In this document: piece by piece, positions 40,811 through 47,034 of the stretch
How the letters are laid out: every line of letters starts with the position of its first letter
Numbering within the stretch: position 1 is the stretch's first letter
IMG/VR virus record: IMGVR_UViG_3300037189_008601
Coordinates: 1 to 47,385 of that record
DNA: 47,385 nt
DNA from: a virus
Direction: 5' to 3' (one strand)
Notes under the pieces: generated by a model
What the model saw: the letters and a program-made list of their open reading frames with translations, nothing else
Database searches by the model: none
Told to the model about the DNA's origin: nothing
Made by a program: the position numbers and the translations under genes

Positions 40811-40886
40811 CCGGCAGTATCGGCTCACTCTTATACAGTGTTGAAACCGTAGTTGGTACACGGTGGTTCAATCCCACCCTGCCGGA
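40811..40886 (+). tRNA. Atypical tRNA-like element
   Basis: This 76-base element, four bases after tRNA-Lys, has a perfect 7-bp acceptor (CCGGCAG/CTGCCGG) and T arm (GGTGG-TTCAATC-CCACC). Between them the order is odd. The best anticodon-like stem is CACT-CTTATAC-AGTG (candidate anticodon TAT, Ile), only 8 bases after the acceptor. A D-loop-like AGTTGGTA follows it, inside ACCGT...ACGGT. No canonical cloverleaf can be drawn. It may be a degenerate, rearranged or structurally unusual tRNA; the decoding identity is uncertain. Confidence 0.45.
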
Positions 40887-40910
40887 CTAACCGACGTAAG
40901 GATAGATTTA

Positions 40911-41447
40911 ATGCATGATGAAGCCCATAGCTTCTGTGGAAAAGCTATAAGTGTCATAAACAGCGAGTCGTCCACTGGACACTCAGTCGTGCTCGATGTC
41001 GGCGGTAGGGATATCAATGGTTCTATACACTCCTTTTTACAGGACTCGACACTATTCATCTCTGACATCATTGATGATGAAGGCGTTGCATATGTCGTTG
41101 ATTTTTCAGACTATGATGCGGTGTATAACCTCGGTCTAATCGATAAGTTCGATATCTGTATCTCCACTGAAGTTCTGGAACATTCAGAGAACTGGCGAGG
41201 TATTGTTCAGAACATGGTTTCTGCCACTAAGAACGGTGGTTGGGTACTTATTACTTGTGCTACTGATGGGCGTTCTAGGCACTCTGCCATCGACGGCCAT
41301 CTTCTAGAAGAGCACGAGACTGAGTATTATCAGAATGTATCTGAGTCTGACTTTATCTCTTGCGTGTCTGGCCTAGATGTGGCAGTACGCCTCTTTGAAA
41401 TCAATGAGGATTCTTGTGATCTATATGCCCTTTTGAGGAAACTTTAA
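40911..41447 (+). CDS. SAM-dependent methyltransferase
   Basis: ATG 40911, after AAGGA (40898-40902), gives 178 residues; a longer frame would overlap the tRNA-like element. VVLDVGGRDINGS is motif I, FDICISTEVLEHSENWRGIVQNMV is motif II, and ATKNGGWVLITCAT is motif III of class I methyltransferases (UbiE/type 11 type). Directly followed by a glycosyltransferase, it mirrors the fused glycosyltransferase-methyltransferase at 36346-37542. The substrate is unknown, perhaps a glycan. Confidence 0.82.
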   Translation: MHDEAHSFCGKAISVINSESSTGHSVVLDVGGRDINGSIHSFLQDSTLFISDIIDDEGVAYVVDFSDYDAVYNLGLIDKFDICISTEVLEHSENWRGIVQNMVSATKNGGWVLITCATDGRSRHSAIDGHLLEEHETEYYQNVSESDFISCVSGLDVAVRLFEINEDSCDLYALLRKL

Positions 41448-42128
41448 ATGGGCGGGAAAATCAGCGTAATATTGACGGTTTACAACAAGCCCAAGTGGCT
41501 CAAACAATGTATTGACTCAGTCATAGCCCAGACCTACACCGACTGGGAATTGATCATTCTTGAGGACAACTCCCCTGATCCCGAGATACGTAACATACTT
41601 TCTGAATACGAGAATAACCCCAAGATCAAGATCTACTATTCTCACATATCAGATGCTCGCCGTTACGCCACTGCTCGGTATGCGACACTGATCAACTACG
41701 GGGTAAGCGCAATTTCTACGGGTGACTACATCACGTATCTAACGGACGACGATTACTATTACCCGGATAGATTTGAACGTATGGTCAGTTATCTGGAAAG
41801 CTCGGACATTGAGATTGTGTACGGTAGCCAAGATCTGTTATCGGCAGATGATCAGCTTATAGGACAGCGGCCTACTTATGGCATTTTGAATAATGCTTTT
41901 TCTGTCGTTGACCACAACTCTGTGATGCATGAACGCCATCTCTTCTTTGAGGCCGGTGGATGGTCGGACGAACCCCATGTGTGGCTCTGCGCCGATGCAT
42001 TCTTCTGGAAGAGATTGACAGATCGAGGAGTACTGTTCTATCCAGTGGAAGGTTCTCCCACTGAGGCAAAACGGATGCACGAAGATAGCGTGCAGCATCT
42101 GATCTACAGTAATCAATTCAACGTCTGA
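41448..42128 (+). CDS. Family 2 glycosyltransferase
   Basis: A 226-residue GT-A enzyme: KISVILTVYNKPKWLKQCIDSVIAQTY, WELIILEDNSPD, and YITYLTDDDYYYPDRFERMV carrying the metal-binding DDD. It resembles capsular/teichoic-acid-type sugar transferases and may alter the host surface (superinfection exclusion), the virion or a nucleotide-linked product. It starts one base after the methyltransferase stop, so both are co-translated. Confidence 0.85.
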   Translation: MGGKISVILTVYNKPKWLKQCIDSVIAQTYTDWELIILEDNSPDPEIRNILSEYENNPKIKIYYSHISDARRYATARYATLINYGVSAISTGDYITYLTDDDYYYPDRFERMVSYLESSDIEIVYGSQDLLSADDQLIGQRPTYGILNNAFSVVDHNSVMHERHLFFEAGGWSDEPHVWLCADAFFWKRLTDRGVLFYPVEGSPTEAKRMHEDSVQHLIYSNQFNV

Positions 42129-42138
42129 GGAACATATT

Positions 42139-42297
42139 ATGTCAGCACGAGAACTCACACAGGCAGAATCACAAGATCTTGTCACACTTGTCCTTCCTCG
42201 TGTTATAGTCGAAGCTCTCGCCAACCCAGACGGGGAATTCTATGACGGCGAAGTATTTGACGCCGCCTGTGAAAGAGCGCTTAAGCTCTACGACTGA
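42139..42297 (+). CDS. Small hypothetical protein, 52 aa
   Basis: ATG 42139 follows a GAGGA site (42127-42131) and the frame ends at 42297, just before the next gene's AAGGAG. The product (ELTQAESQDLVTLVLPRVIV, then FYDGEVFDAACERALKLYD) is predicted mainly helical. No family is recognised. It has a good ribosome-binding site and tight spacing on both sides. Confidence 0.6.
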   Translation: MSARELTQAESQDLVTLVLPRVIVEALANPDGEFYDGEVFDAACERALKLYD

Positions 42298-42308
42298 AGG
42301 AGACCACC

Positions 42309-42731
42309 ATGCAGACTTTTCTACCCAGCGATAACTTCATCCTTTGTGCCCGAGTGCTGGACCGTCAGCGGCTCGGTAAGCAACGGGTCGAGACGCTTCA
42401 GATCATGCAGACTATCGCCGGTCTTAGCAAGGGCAAGGGCTGGATCAATCACCCAGCCACAAAGATGTGGATCGGCCATGAGAAATATCTCATGGCTTAC
42501 CAAGCTGTGATTATTGCAGAATGGACCGGTAGGGGCTACAAGGACACCTGCTTGACGAAGACTGAAGAAGCCTTCCGTGCAATCACTTCTCCTTCCACCT
42601 ACCCTGAGTGGCTGGGCGATCCTGCCTTCCACGCTGCACACCGCAGCAATCTTCTCCGCAAGGACCCGGTACACTATTCTCAATTCGGCTGGACAGAGCC
42701 TGACAATCTCGAATACGTTTGGCCAGTCTGA
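42309..42731 (+). CDS. MSMEG_6728-like, predicted pyrimidine-dimer glycosylase family
   Basis: A 140-residue protein with the family pattern MQTFLPSDNFILCARVLDRQRLGKQRVE, then GWINHPATKMWIGHEKYLMAYQ, and HRSNLLRKDPVHYSQFGW near the end. These match MSMEG_6728-type proteins, grouped with T4 endonuclease V (pyrimidine-dimer DNA glycosylase) in Pfam Pyr_excise; activity for this branch is a prediction. It may repair UV damage in the phage genome. It lies between the glycosyltransferase and tRNA-Met. An AAGGAG site precedes it. Confidence 0.8.
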   Translation: MQTFLPSDNFILCARVLDRQRLGKQRVETLQIMQTIAGLSKGKGWINHPATKMWIGHEKYLMAYQAVIIAEWTGRGYKDTCLTKTEEAFRAITSPSTYPEWLGDPAFHAAHRSNLLRKDPVHYSQFGWTEPDNLEYVWPV

Positions 42732-42741
42732 ACTGATTCAA

Positions 42742-42815
42742 GCGCCTATAGCTCAGTTGGTTAGAGCAGCGAACTCATAATTCGTCGGTCCTAGGTTCAA
42801 GTCCTAGTGGGCGCA
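42742..42815 (+). tRNA. tRNA with CAT anticodon (Met or Ile2)
   Basis: Acceptor GCGCCTA pairs with TGGGCGC (one G-U). The D arm is GCTC-AGTTGGTTA-GAGC, the anticodon arm GCGAA-CTCATAA-TTCGT gives anticodon CAT, and the T arm is CTAGG-TTCAAGT-CCTAG. Elongator Met and lysidine-modified Ile2 cannot be told apart by eye. CCA is not encoded. Confidence 0.93.
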
Positions 42816-42819
42816 CTTT

Positions 42820-42891
42820 TCGGGGATGGTGTAACTGGCAACACTGCTGGTTTTGGTCCAGCCATTCGGGGTTCGAATCCCTGTCCCCGAG
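42820..42891 (+). tRNA. tRNA-Gln (anticodon TTG)
   Basis: Acceptor TCGGGGA pairs with TCCCCGA. The D arm is GTGT-AACTGGCA-ACAC, the anticodon arm GCTGG-TTTTGGT-CCAGC gives anticodon TTG, and the T arm is CGGGG-TTCGAAT-CCCTG (one end mismatch). It begins four bases after the preceding tRNA. A TATAAT hexamer at 42893-42898 follows, but no good -35 accompanies it. Confidence 0.93.
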
Positions 42892-42924
42892 CTATAATTC
42901 ATACCCTATCCAAAGTGAGGAATT

Positions 42925-43296
42925 ATGAAGAAAGATATTGTTGACGTGATCTACGACTGGGATCATGGCGTCGGCCAGAAAGGGATCACTCAGTTCGGCA
43001 AGGACGAGGTGATCAAGCTGAAGTACGCAGTCAAGGCGGCAGATGAGATCGTCAATCTTCGCTGGGAAATTTCAGACCTCAAAGAACATATTGAAAATCT
43101 GAATATGCGGCTTGAGGCTGAATACGCTGAGTGGGATGATCTCTATAACGATCTCGCTAAGGGCCGTGTGAAGATAGACAAGCTCAAGATCAAGATCAAG
43201 AACAAGGATCGTCAGATTCGGGCGCTCAAGGACACGAACGAACTTCTTGAGTTTCTGATTGATCTGATGGGCAACGAGGAGCAAGAAGAGCAGTGA
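42925..43296 (+). CDS. Coiled-coil hypothetical protein, 123 aa
   Basis: A Lys/Glu/Asp-rich protein (KYAVKAADEIVNLRWEISDL, then LKIKIKNKDRQIRALKDTNELLE) predicted to be one long coiled-coil from about residue 30 to 115, ending in an acidic EEQEEQ tail. GTGAGGA precedes the ATG. A TATAAT box 27 bases upstream of the start may be a -10 element without a recognisable -35. No family is known. Confidence 0.7.
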   Translation: MKKDIVDVIYDWDHGVGQKGITQFGKDEVIKLKYAVKAADEIVNLRWEISDLKEHIENLNMRLEAEYAEWDDLYNDLAKGRVKIDKLKIKIKNKDRQIRALKDTNELLEFLIDLMGNEEQEEQ

Positions 43297-43370
43297 GAGA
43301 TCTTACTTTGAGAGCCATGATATCTATTAGGTCGTTTGTGGATAGGCTGCTGTTTAAGATGTTTCAGTGA
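43293..43370 (+). CDS. Possible 25-residue coupled microprotein
   Basis: GTG 43293 overlaps the previous stop (GTGA), and the frame ends at 43370 in a second GTGA overlap with the start of the deaminase gene. The peptide (VRDLTLRAMISIRSFVDRLL, then FKMFQ) is a basic amphipathic helix. It exactly bridges two genes in the chain of coupled overlaps, which suggests translation, at least as a relay for ribosomes. It could equally be chance. Confidence 0.35.
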   Translation: MRDLTLRAMISIRSFVDRLLFKMFQ

Positions 43371-43747
43371 GGCATTTAAAATATCTGCGCCTTGCTGAAA
43401 TGCAGGCTGCAACTTCAAGCTATGAGCGATGGCCGGTAGGGGCTGTTCTTGTGCGAGGGGGGAGAGTGTTGGCAGGTGCGTCCAATTCTCTCAGGAATCC
43501 GGCCAACATGGACGGCATTCAGTATGAAGAGTGTTCTACGCACGCCGAAGTCGCTACGCTGAAGCGGACGAAGAAAACGCACGGAGCTACTATTTATGTG
43601 GCTAGAATCATGCGTACTGGAGAACGAGGACTTGCAAAGCCTTGTTCAAGATGCCAGACTGACCTCATCGAAGCCGGAGTGCGACAAGCCATCTGGACTA
43701 TCGATGCCAACTCTTACGGGACCACAATCTTTCGAGGAATGAAGTGA
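43367..43747 (+). CDS. dCMP/cytidine deaminase-like protein
   Basis: A 126-residue enzyme with HAE (59-61) and PCSRC (92-96), the zinc-binding and catalytic motifs of cytidine/deoxycytidylate deaminases, and WPVGAVLVRGGRVLAGASN at the start of the core. GTG 43367 keeps the conserved N-terminal helix RHLKYLRLAEMQA; an internal ATG would remove part of it. It would supply dUMP for thymidylate synthesis or deaminate free bases. No thymidylate synthase is in this window. Overlaps the next gene (GTGA). Confidence 0.88.
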   Translation: MRHLKYLRLAEMQAATSSYERWPVGAVLVRGGRVLAGASNSLRNPANMDGIQYEECSTHAEVATLKRTKKTHGATIYVARIMRTGERGLAKPCSRCQTDLIEAGVRQAIWTIDANSYGTTIFRGMK

Positions 43748-44070
43748 ACAGCGACGAACTACCCAATCTCCTTCGCACCATGGCCGAGGATCATGGCCCT
43801 GAGTACAGTACTGCCTATTGGCAGGGATGGTCTGATGCCATCGGTTCACACGTCTCTACCTTGACTTCTGCTGCTGACGAGATCGAGCGACTGCGAGCCG
43901 AGATCAACTCGGGCAATACCGAGATCCTTCGGCTTCGCCGCCTCATCACCGAATGGGCCGACGTGGCCGACGTGGCCAACCTATCCAACGACGCCTGTAG
44001 CGAGTGGTGCCGATGCCGTGGGCCGATGTGTACCGCCACCCGAGCACTCCGTAGGGCAGTCGGACGATGA
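43744..44070 (+). CDS. Hypothetical coiled-coil protein, 108 aa
   Basis: Starts at GTG 43744 overlapping the deaminase stop. The sequence is N-terminal YWQGWSDAIGSHVSTLTSAADEIERLRAEI, a coiled-coil, then a Cys-rich end (CSEWCRCRGPMC). The second half is more GC-rich than its neighbours. A paralogue-like pattern (coil with 'IE.LRAE' and Cys) is also seen in the following gene. Function unknown. Confidence 0.6.
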   Translation: MNSDELPNLLRTMAEDHGPEYSTAYWQGWSDAIGSHVSTLTSAADEIERLRAEINSGNTEILRLRRLITEWADVADVANLSNDACSEWCRCRGPMCTATRALRRAVGR

Positions 44071-44369
44071 CAGAAAATCCCGACATCGGTAGCGATATCG
44101 ACGGAATGCCGAAATATTCTGACATTGTTGAAGCGTTGCGTAGCGAGTGGACTGTCAACGAGTACGCCACTCATCACTCTAAGTGCTGGATCTATCACCC
44201 AGCCTGCGCTGTGGATGTGGCTACTGCCGAGATCGAATATCTGCGGGCAGAATGTCAGAAACTTGCTAACTATCTCATGAGTGAGTTAGTGTTCGTACAC
44301 GAACGGCTCATTGAAGAGGTGGACACCGCATTAGTCCCCTATCTAGGTCATAGTACACTCTTAAAGTAG
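44067..44369 (+). CDS. Hypothetical protein, 100 aa
   Basis: Starts at an ATGA overlap. Contains CWIYHPACAVDVATAEIEYLRAECQKLANYLM, so it shares the 'IE.LRAE' helix and Cys residues with the preceding gene product. The C-terminus is helical. No family is recognised. Confidence 0.6.
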   Translation: MTENPDIGSDIDGMPKYSDIVEALRSEWTVNEYATHHSKCWIYHPACAVDVATAEIEYLRAECQKLANYLMSELVFVHERLIEEVDTALVPYLGHSTLLK

Positions 44370-44377
44370 GTACGATT

Positions 44378-44539
44378 ATGAGTTCTTGTAAACTCTGTAA
44401 TGGTAGCGGGTGGTTTTACCCGGACGATGATGGTGGCGCACCGGAACCTTGCGATTACTGCAATTATGACGACGACGAAACCCTTGATCAATGGGCTGAT
44501 AACTATTACGGTGTAGTAGAGTTTTCTTATGAGTCTTGA
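44378..44539 (+). CDS. Small zinc-finger protein, 53 aa
   Basis: ATG 44378 begins MSSCKLCNGSGWFYP and later has EPCDYCNYDDDE. The CxxCxGxG plus CxxC arrangement is the DnaJ-type zinc-ribbon half site. The tail is very acidic. The stop overlaps the start of rusA. No strong ribosome-binding site is visible (AAGTAGG lies 11 bases upstream). Function unknown; perhaps a nucleic-acid or protein adaptor. Confidence 0.6.
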   Translation: MSSCKLCNGSGWFYPDDDGGAPEPCDYCNYDDDETLDQWADNYYGVVEFSYES

Positions 44540-44966
44540 TTTTGGTAAAATGTTTGAGTTCAGAGTGTACGGTGTTCCTGCTCCGCAGGGTTCTAAGACA
44601 GCCTTCGTGCGAGGAGGTAAGGCAGTTGTCGTTGATGGATCTTCAACAACTGGTAGGCAGAAGCTGTCGTCGTGGAGGGCTGAAGTTGCTAGAGAAGCTC
44701 TTAATGTGGCTAACGGGGAACCCCTCTCTGGACCTATCGGTATCGAGATCAATTTCGTCATGCCCAAACCAAAGTCAGCACCAAAAGGAAAACTATGGTG
44801 CGACAAGAAGCCTGATATTGACAAGCTCGTCCGCTCCACGTTCGATTCCATAACAGGAATCCTGTACAAGGACGATTCGCAGATCGTTCAGATCCGATCG
44901 TCAAAGGTTTATGCATCACCGGACGAGCCGGCTGGTGCCCTTATCCGTATTTACGTAAAACCATAG
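44529..44966 (+). CDS. rusA: RusA-like Holliday junction resolvase
   Basis: A 145-residue protein: FRVYGVPAPQGSKTAFVRGG, FVMPKPKSAPKG, then KKPDIDKLVRSTFDSITGILYKDDSQ. The conserved Asp residues at about 95-120 (KPDIDKL and YKDDSQ) bind the catalytic metal in RusA. It resolves Holliday junctions before packaging. ATG 44529 overlaps the previous gene; MFEFR at 44550 is an alternative start. A second resolvase-like nuclease is encoded at 38148-38471. Confidence 0.93.
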   Translation: MSLDFGKMFEFRVYGVPAPQGSKTAFVRGGKAVVVDGSSTTGRQKLSSWRAEVAREALNVANGEPLSGPIGIEINFVMPKPKSAPKGKLWCDKKPDIDKLVRSTFDSITGILYKDDSQIVQIRSSKVYASPDEPAGALIRIYVKP

Positions 44967-45007
44967 TTCTGATATCATTTTTATACTGTCCTAACAAAGG
45001 TAAGAAA

Positions 45008-45295
45008 ATGACTGAAGAACATAACGACGATACGGTTCTCCGTGTTTCCTCATCTAGCGCCCCACAAGCAGTGGCAGCGGCTATTAGTAAATGCATAAGC
45101 GAGAGCCATAAGTATCCTACCCTCCGTGCTATCGGTCATGGTGCCGTTGGTCAGGCCGTAAAGGCTCTTGCTATTGCACGAGGATACGTAGCTCCAAGGG
45201 GTACGGACCTCGCCTTTGTGGTAGGGTTTGACACCATAGAGAACGCTGAGGGCAAGGAGATATCCGCCATCGTGTTCAAAACCTTTGCCCGATGA
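45008..45295 (+). CDS. SpoVS-like (stage V sporulation protein S) homologue
   Basis: A 95-residue protein matching the SpoVS family over almost its full length: LRVSSSSAPQAVAAAISKCI, IGHGAVGQAVKALAIARGYVAP, DLAFVVGFDTI, and AIVFKTFAR. SpoVS folds like Alba nucleic-acid-binding proteins and affects sporulation and division in spore formers; it is widespread outside them too. Here it may bind DNA or RNA. A TATACT hexamer (44982-44987) and an AAAGG site precede the ATG. Its stop overlaps the spike gene's start. Confidence 0.87.
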   Translation: MTEEHNDDTVLRVSSSSAPQAVAAAISKCISESHKYPTLRAIGHGAVGQAVKALAIARGYVAPRGTDLAFVVGFDTIENAEGKEISAIVFKTFAR

Positions 45296-46023
45296 CAGCA
45301 TCAGGTACCACGGTATATCCGGGTATATACAAGGCATACTGCTTCAAAAAGCATGGTCAAGAGATAAATGCTTATGTACCACAGCTTTTCGGATCAGTAG
45401 CCATAACCATTAGGGATTCCATAGGCTTTCTTCCAAACGCCGGTACATACGGATACGTATCATTTGAGGGAGGAGACCCCTCATATCCTGTATGGCTTGG
45501 AACATTAGCCAGCGTAAATTCTTCTCTTATAGGTCCTCAAGGTCCACAGGGCGCTGTCCCCACTTCATATTATGGAGCCTTTGAGTATACTGGAAGACAA
45601 GCTATAACTAGTACAACAACTGCTTATGCCATGCCCTTTGATACTACCGACTTTTCTTCAGGGGTAACTATATCTAACACCTCTCATATAAATATTGTTA
45701 ACGCAGGTATTTACAATATTCAATGGAGCGGTCAATTCCAAAATACAGATAATTCTACTGAAGATATACAAATATGGCTTCGTGTAAATAATGTAGATGT
45801 TCCCGGAAGTACGGGGTTCGTTTCGATTCCAGCGAAACACGCTGGCGAGAACGGCCACACGATCGTCGGTTGGAATTACTTCTTACAATTCAACGCAAAC
45901 GATTATTTTGAAATAATGTGGGCGGCGACGAACACTACTGTGTCGATTGAGTCATACGCAGCAGGGACTACCCCCACCACTCCTACTACAGCCGCTATTA
46001 TATTAACGGTATCAATGGTATGA
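45292..46023 (+). CDS. Spike/fibre protein: OB-like, collagen linker, C1q-like head
   Basis: A 243-residue protein in three parts. Residues ~1-80 (YPGIYKAYCFKKHGQEINAY, FEGGDPSYPVWLG) resemble the OB-fold of the gp5-type baseplate spike. A very short GPQGPQG collagen linker follows at about 82-88. Residues ~95-243 form a C1q/TNF-like jelly roll (YNIQWSGQFQ, IQIWLRVNN, YFLQFNANDYFEIMW) common in phage fibres. It may be a spike tip or receptor-binding protein. It starts at an ATGA overlap with the SpoVS-like gene. Confidence 0.75.
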   Translation: MTASGTTVYPGIYKAYCFKKHGQEINAYVPQLFGSVAITIRDSIGFLPNAGTYGYVSFEGGDPSYPVWLGTLASVNSSLIGPQGPQGAVPTSYYGAFEYTGRQAITSTTTAYAMPFDTTDFSSGVTISNTSHINIVNAGIYNIQWSGQFQNTDNSTEDIQIWLRVNNVDVPGSTGFVSIPAKHAGENGHTIVGWNYFLQFNANDYFEIMWAATNTTVSIESYAAGTTPTTPTTAAIILTVSMV

Positions 46024-46035
46024 TTAATAGTAACT

Positions 46036-46560
46036 ATGGCCTCATTCTCCAACTCACTTTCTAGAGATTATCCACAGAGTGACACACCTTTCCGCGCAGC
46101 GGAAACAGGTGGACCGAATCCATTTTTCCATGATCAGCTAGATCAACTACGCTCTCAATGGCGATCTACCCCAGAAGCTACTTACCCAGACGGCTATTTA
46201 GGTACTATCAATACTCGACGACAAGATCGTCTTTTAAACGGCCTGAAGCAACGTTCAGGTGCTAAGCCCTATACGAGGGGTATTCATAAAGGTGAACGTC
46301 GGGACCCCAGCGACTATATGTGGCCCGAAGAGTTCAATCTATTTACTGGACTAGAGCTTCAGTCGTCTAAGAATCCTGTCAAGTTCACACCTCCCGGTCT
46401 GGGCCTTGAGGTCGGTCAGCTACTTGTTAATGATGGTAAAAATCCCGATGACTGGAAGCGTCATGGTTCTGATCCTGATCGCACTGAACATCTCAGAAGA
46501 ATGGCCCCTCCGTGGGCCGGAAGAGGCATGGGTATGGCCATCGCATACCCGGGACGATGA
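46036..46560 (+). CDS. Hypothetical protein near right-end structural genes, 174 aa
   Basis: A basic, Pro/Arg-rich protein (FRAAETGGPNPFFHDQLDQL, then PDRTEHLRRMAPPWAGRGMG). It has no transmembrane segment and no recognised motif. It sits between the spike protein and the holin-like genes and overlaps the next gene (ATGA). It could be virion-associated, but this is only context. Confidence 0.6.
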   Translation: MASFSNSLSRDYPQSDTPFRAAETGGPNPFFHDQLDQLRSQWRSTPEATYPDGYLGTINTRRQDRLLNGLKQRSGAKPYTRGIHKGERRDPSDYMWPEEFNLFTGLELQSSKNPVKFTPPGLGLEVGQLLVNDGKNPDDWKRHGSDPDRTEHLRRMAPPWAGRGMGMAIAYPGR

Positions 46561-46760
46561 GTTTAGTAGTATCTAGAGAGTTACACCCTAGGCGGCTGAT
46601 TGAGAATCACTCCAGCCGTATAGAGAACCATGCAATAGACAAGCTACAAGAGCTACAAGGTGAACAGCGCCGTTTAGGCCACGTGAATCCATGGATACAC
46701 CAACAGATAGAAGCGCTTAGAAATGGACACGTTATCCCTAGCGGGAGGTTTAAACGATGA
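46557..46760 (+). CDS. Small basic hypothetical protein, 67 aa
   Basis: ATG 46557 overlaps the previous stop (ATGA), and an alternative upstream start lies inside that gene. The product (LVVSRELHPRRLIENHSSRI, then QEQRRL-type helix and GRFKR end) is rich in Arg and His and probably helical. Function unknown. Confidence 0.55.
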   Translation: MSLVVSRELHPRRLIENHSSRIENHAIDKLQELQGEQRRLGHVNPWIHQQIEALRNGHVIPSGRFKR

Positions 46761-46776
46761 TTAAAGGAGAGATCTG

Positions 46777-47034
46777 TTGATCAATTCAGGCAGTGCTGTC
46801 ATTGTGGCCGCTTCGATAGGTGCCTTAGGCACTATCATTGCCGGTCTTATAGGTGTTATCCGCTCTATTCATGAGATGCGGAATCTTAATTCTAAAGACC
46901 ACGGTGTGGTTCAGGAAAAGCTACAAACCATAAAAGAAGATGTCCATGAGATCAAACAGGACGTGAAAGCTCTCGATTCACGCATTGATGGTCATCTCAT
47001 TTGGCACATGGATAAAGAAGGCGAAAAAGTATGA
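46777..47034 (+). CDS. Holin-like membrane protein with coiled-coil
   Basis: TTG 46777 follows a strong AAAGGAGAG site (46763-46771), so the non-ATG start is credible. The 85-residue protein has one transmembrane segment (SAVIVAASIGALGTIIAGLIG, about 5-28) and a charged coiled-coil (VQEKLQTIKEDVHEIKQDVK). This layout matches DUF2746-type holin-like proteins of actinophages. It overlaps the following membrane gene by four bases, suggesting a lysis pair. Confidence 0.7.
   Translation: MINSGSAVIVAASIGALGTIIAGLIGVIRSIHEMRNLNSKDHGVVQEKLQTIKEDVHEIKQDVKALDSRIDGHLIWHMDKEGEKV

Noticed and set aside
42893-42898. TATAAT hexamer after tRNA-Gln as a promoter
   Set aside because: No recognisable -35 box lies 15-19 bases upstream; the candidate bases belong to the tRNA T arm.
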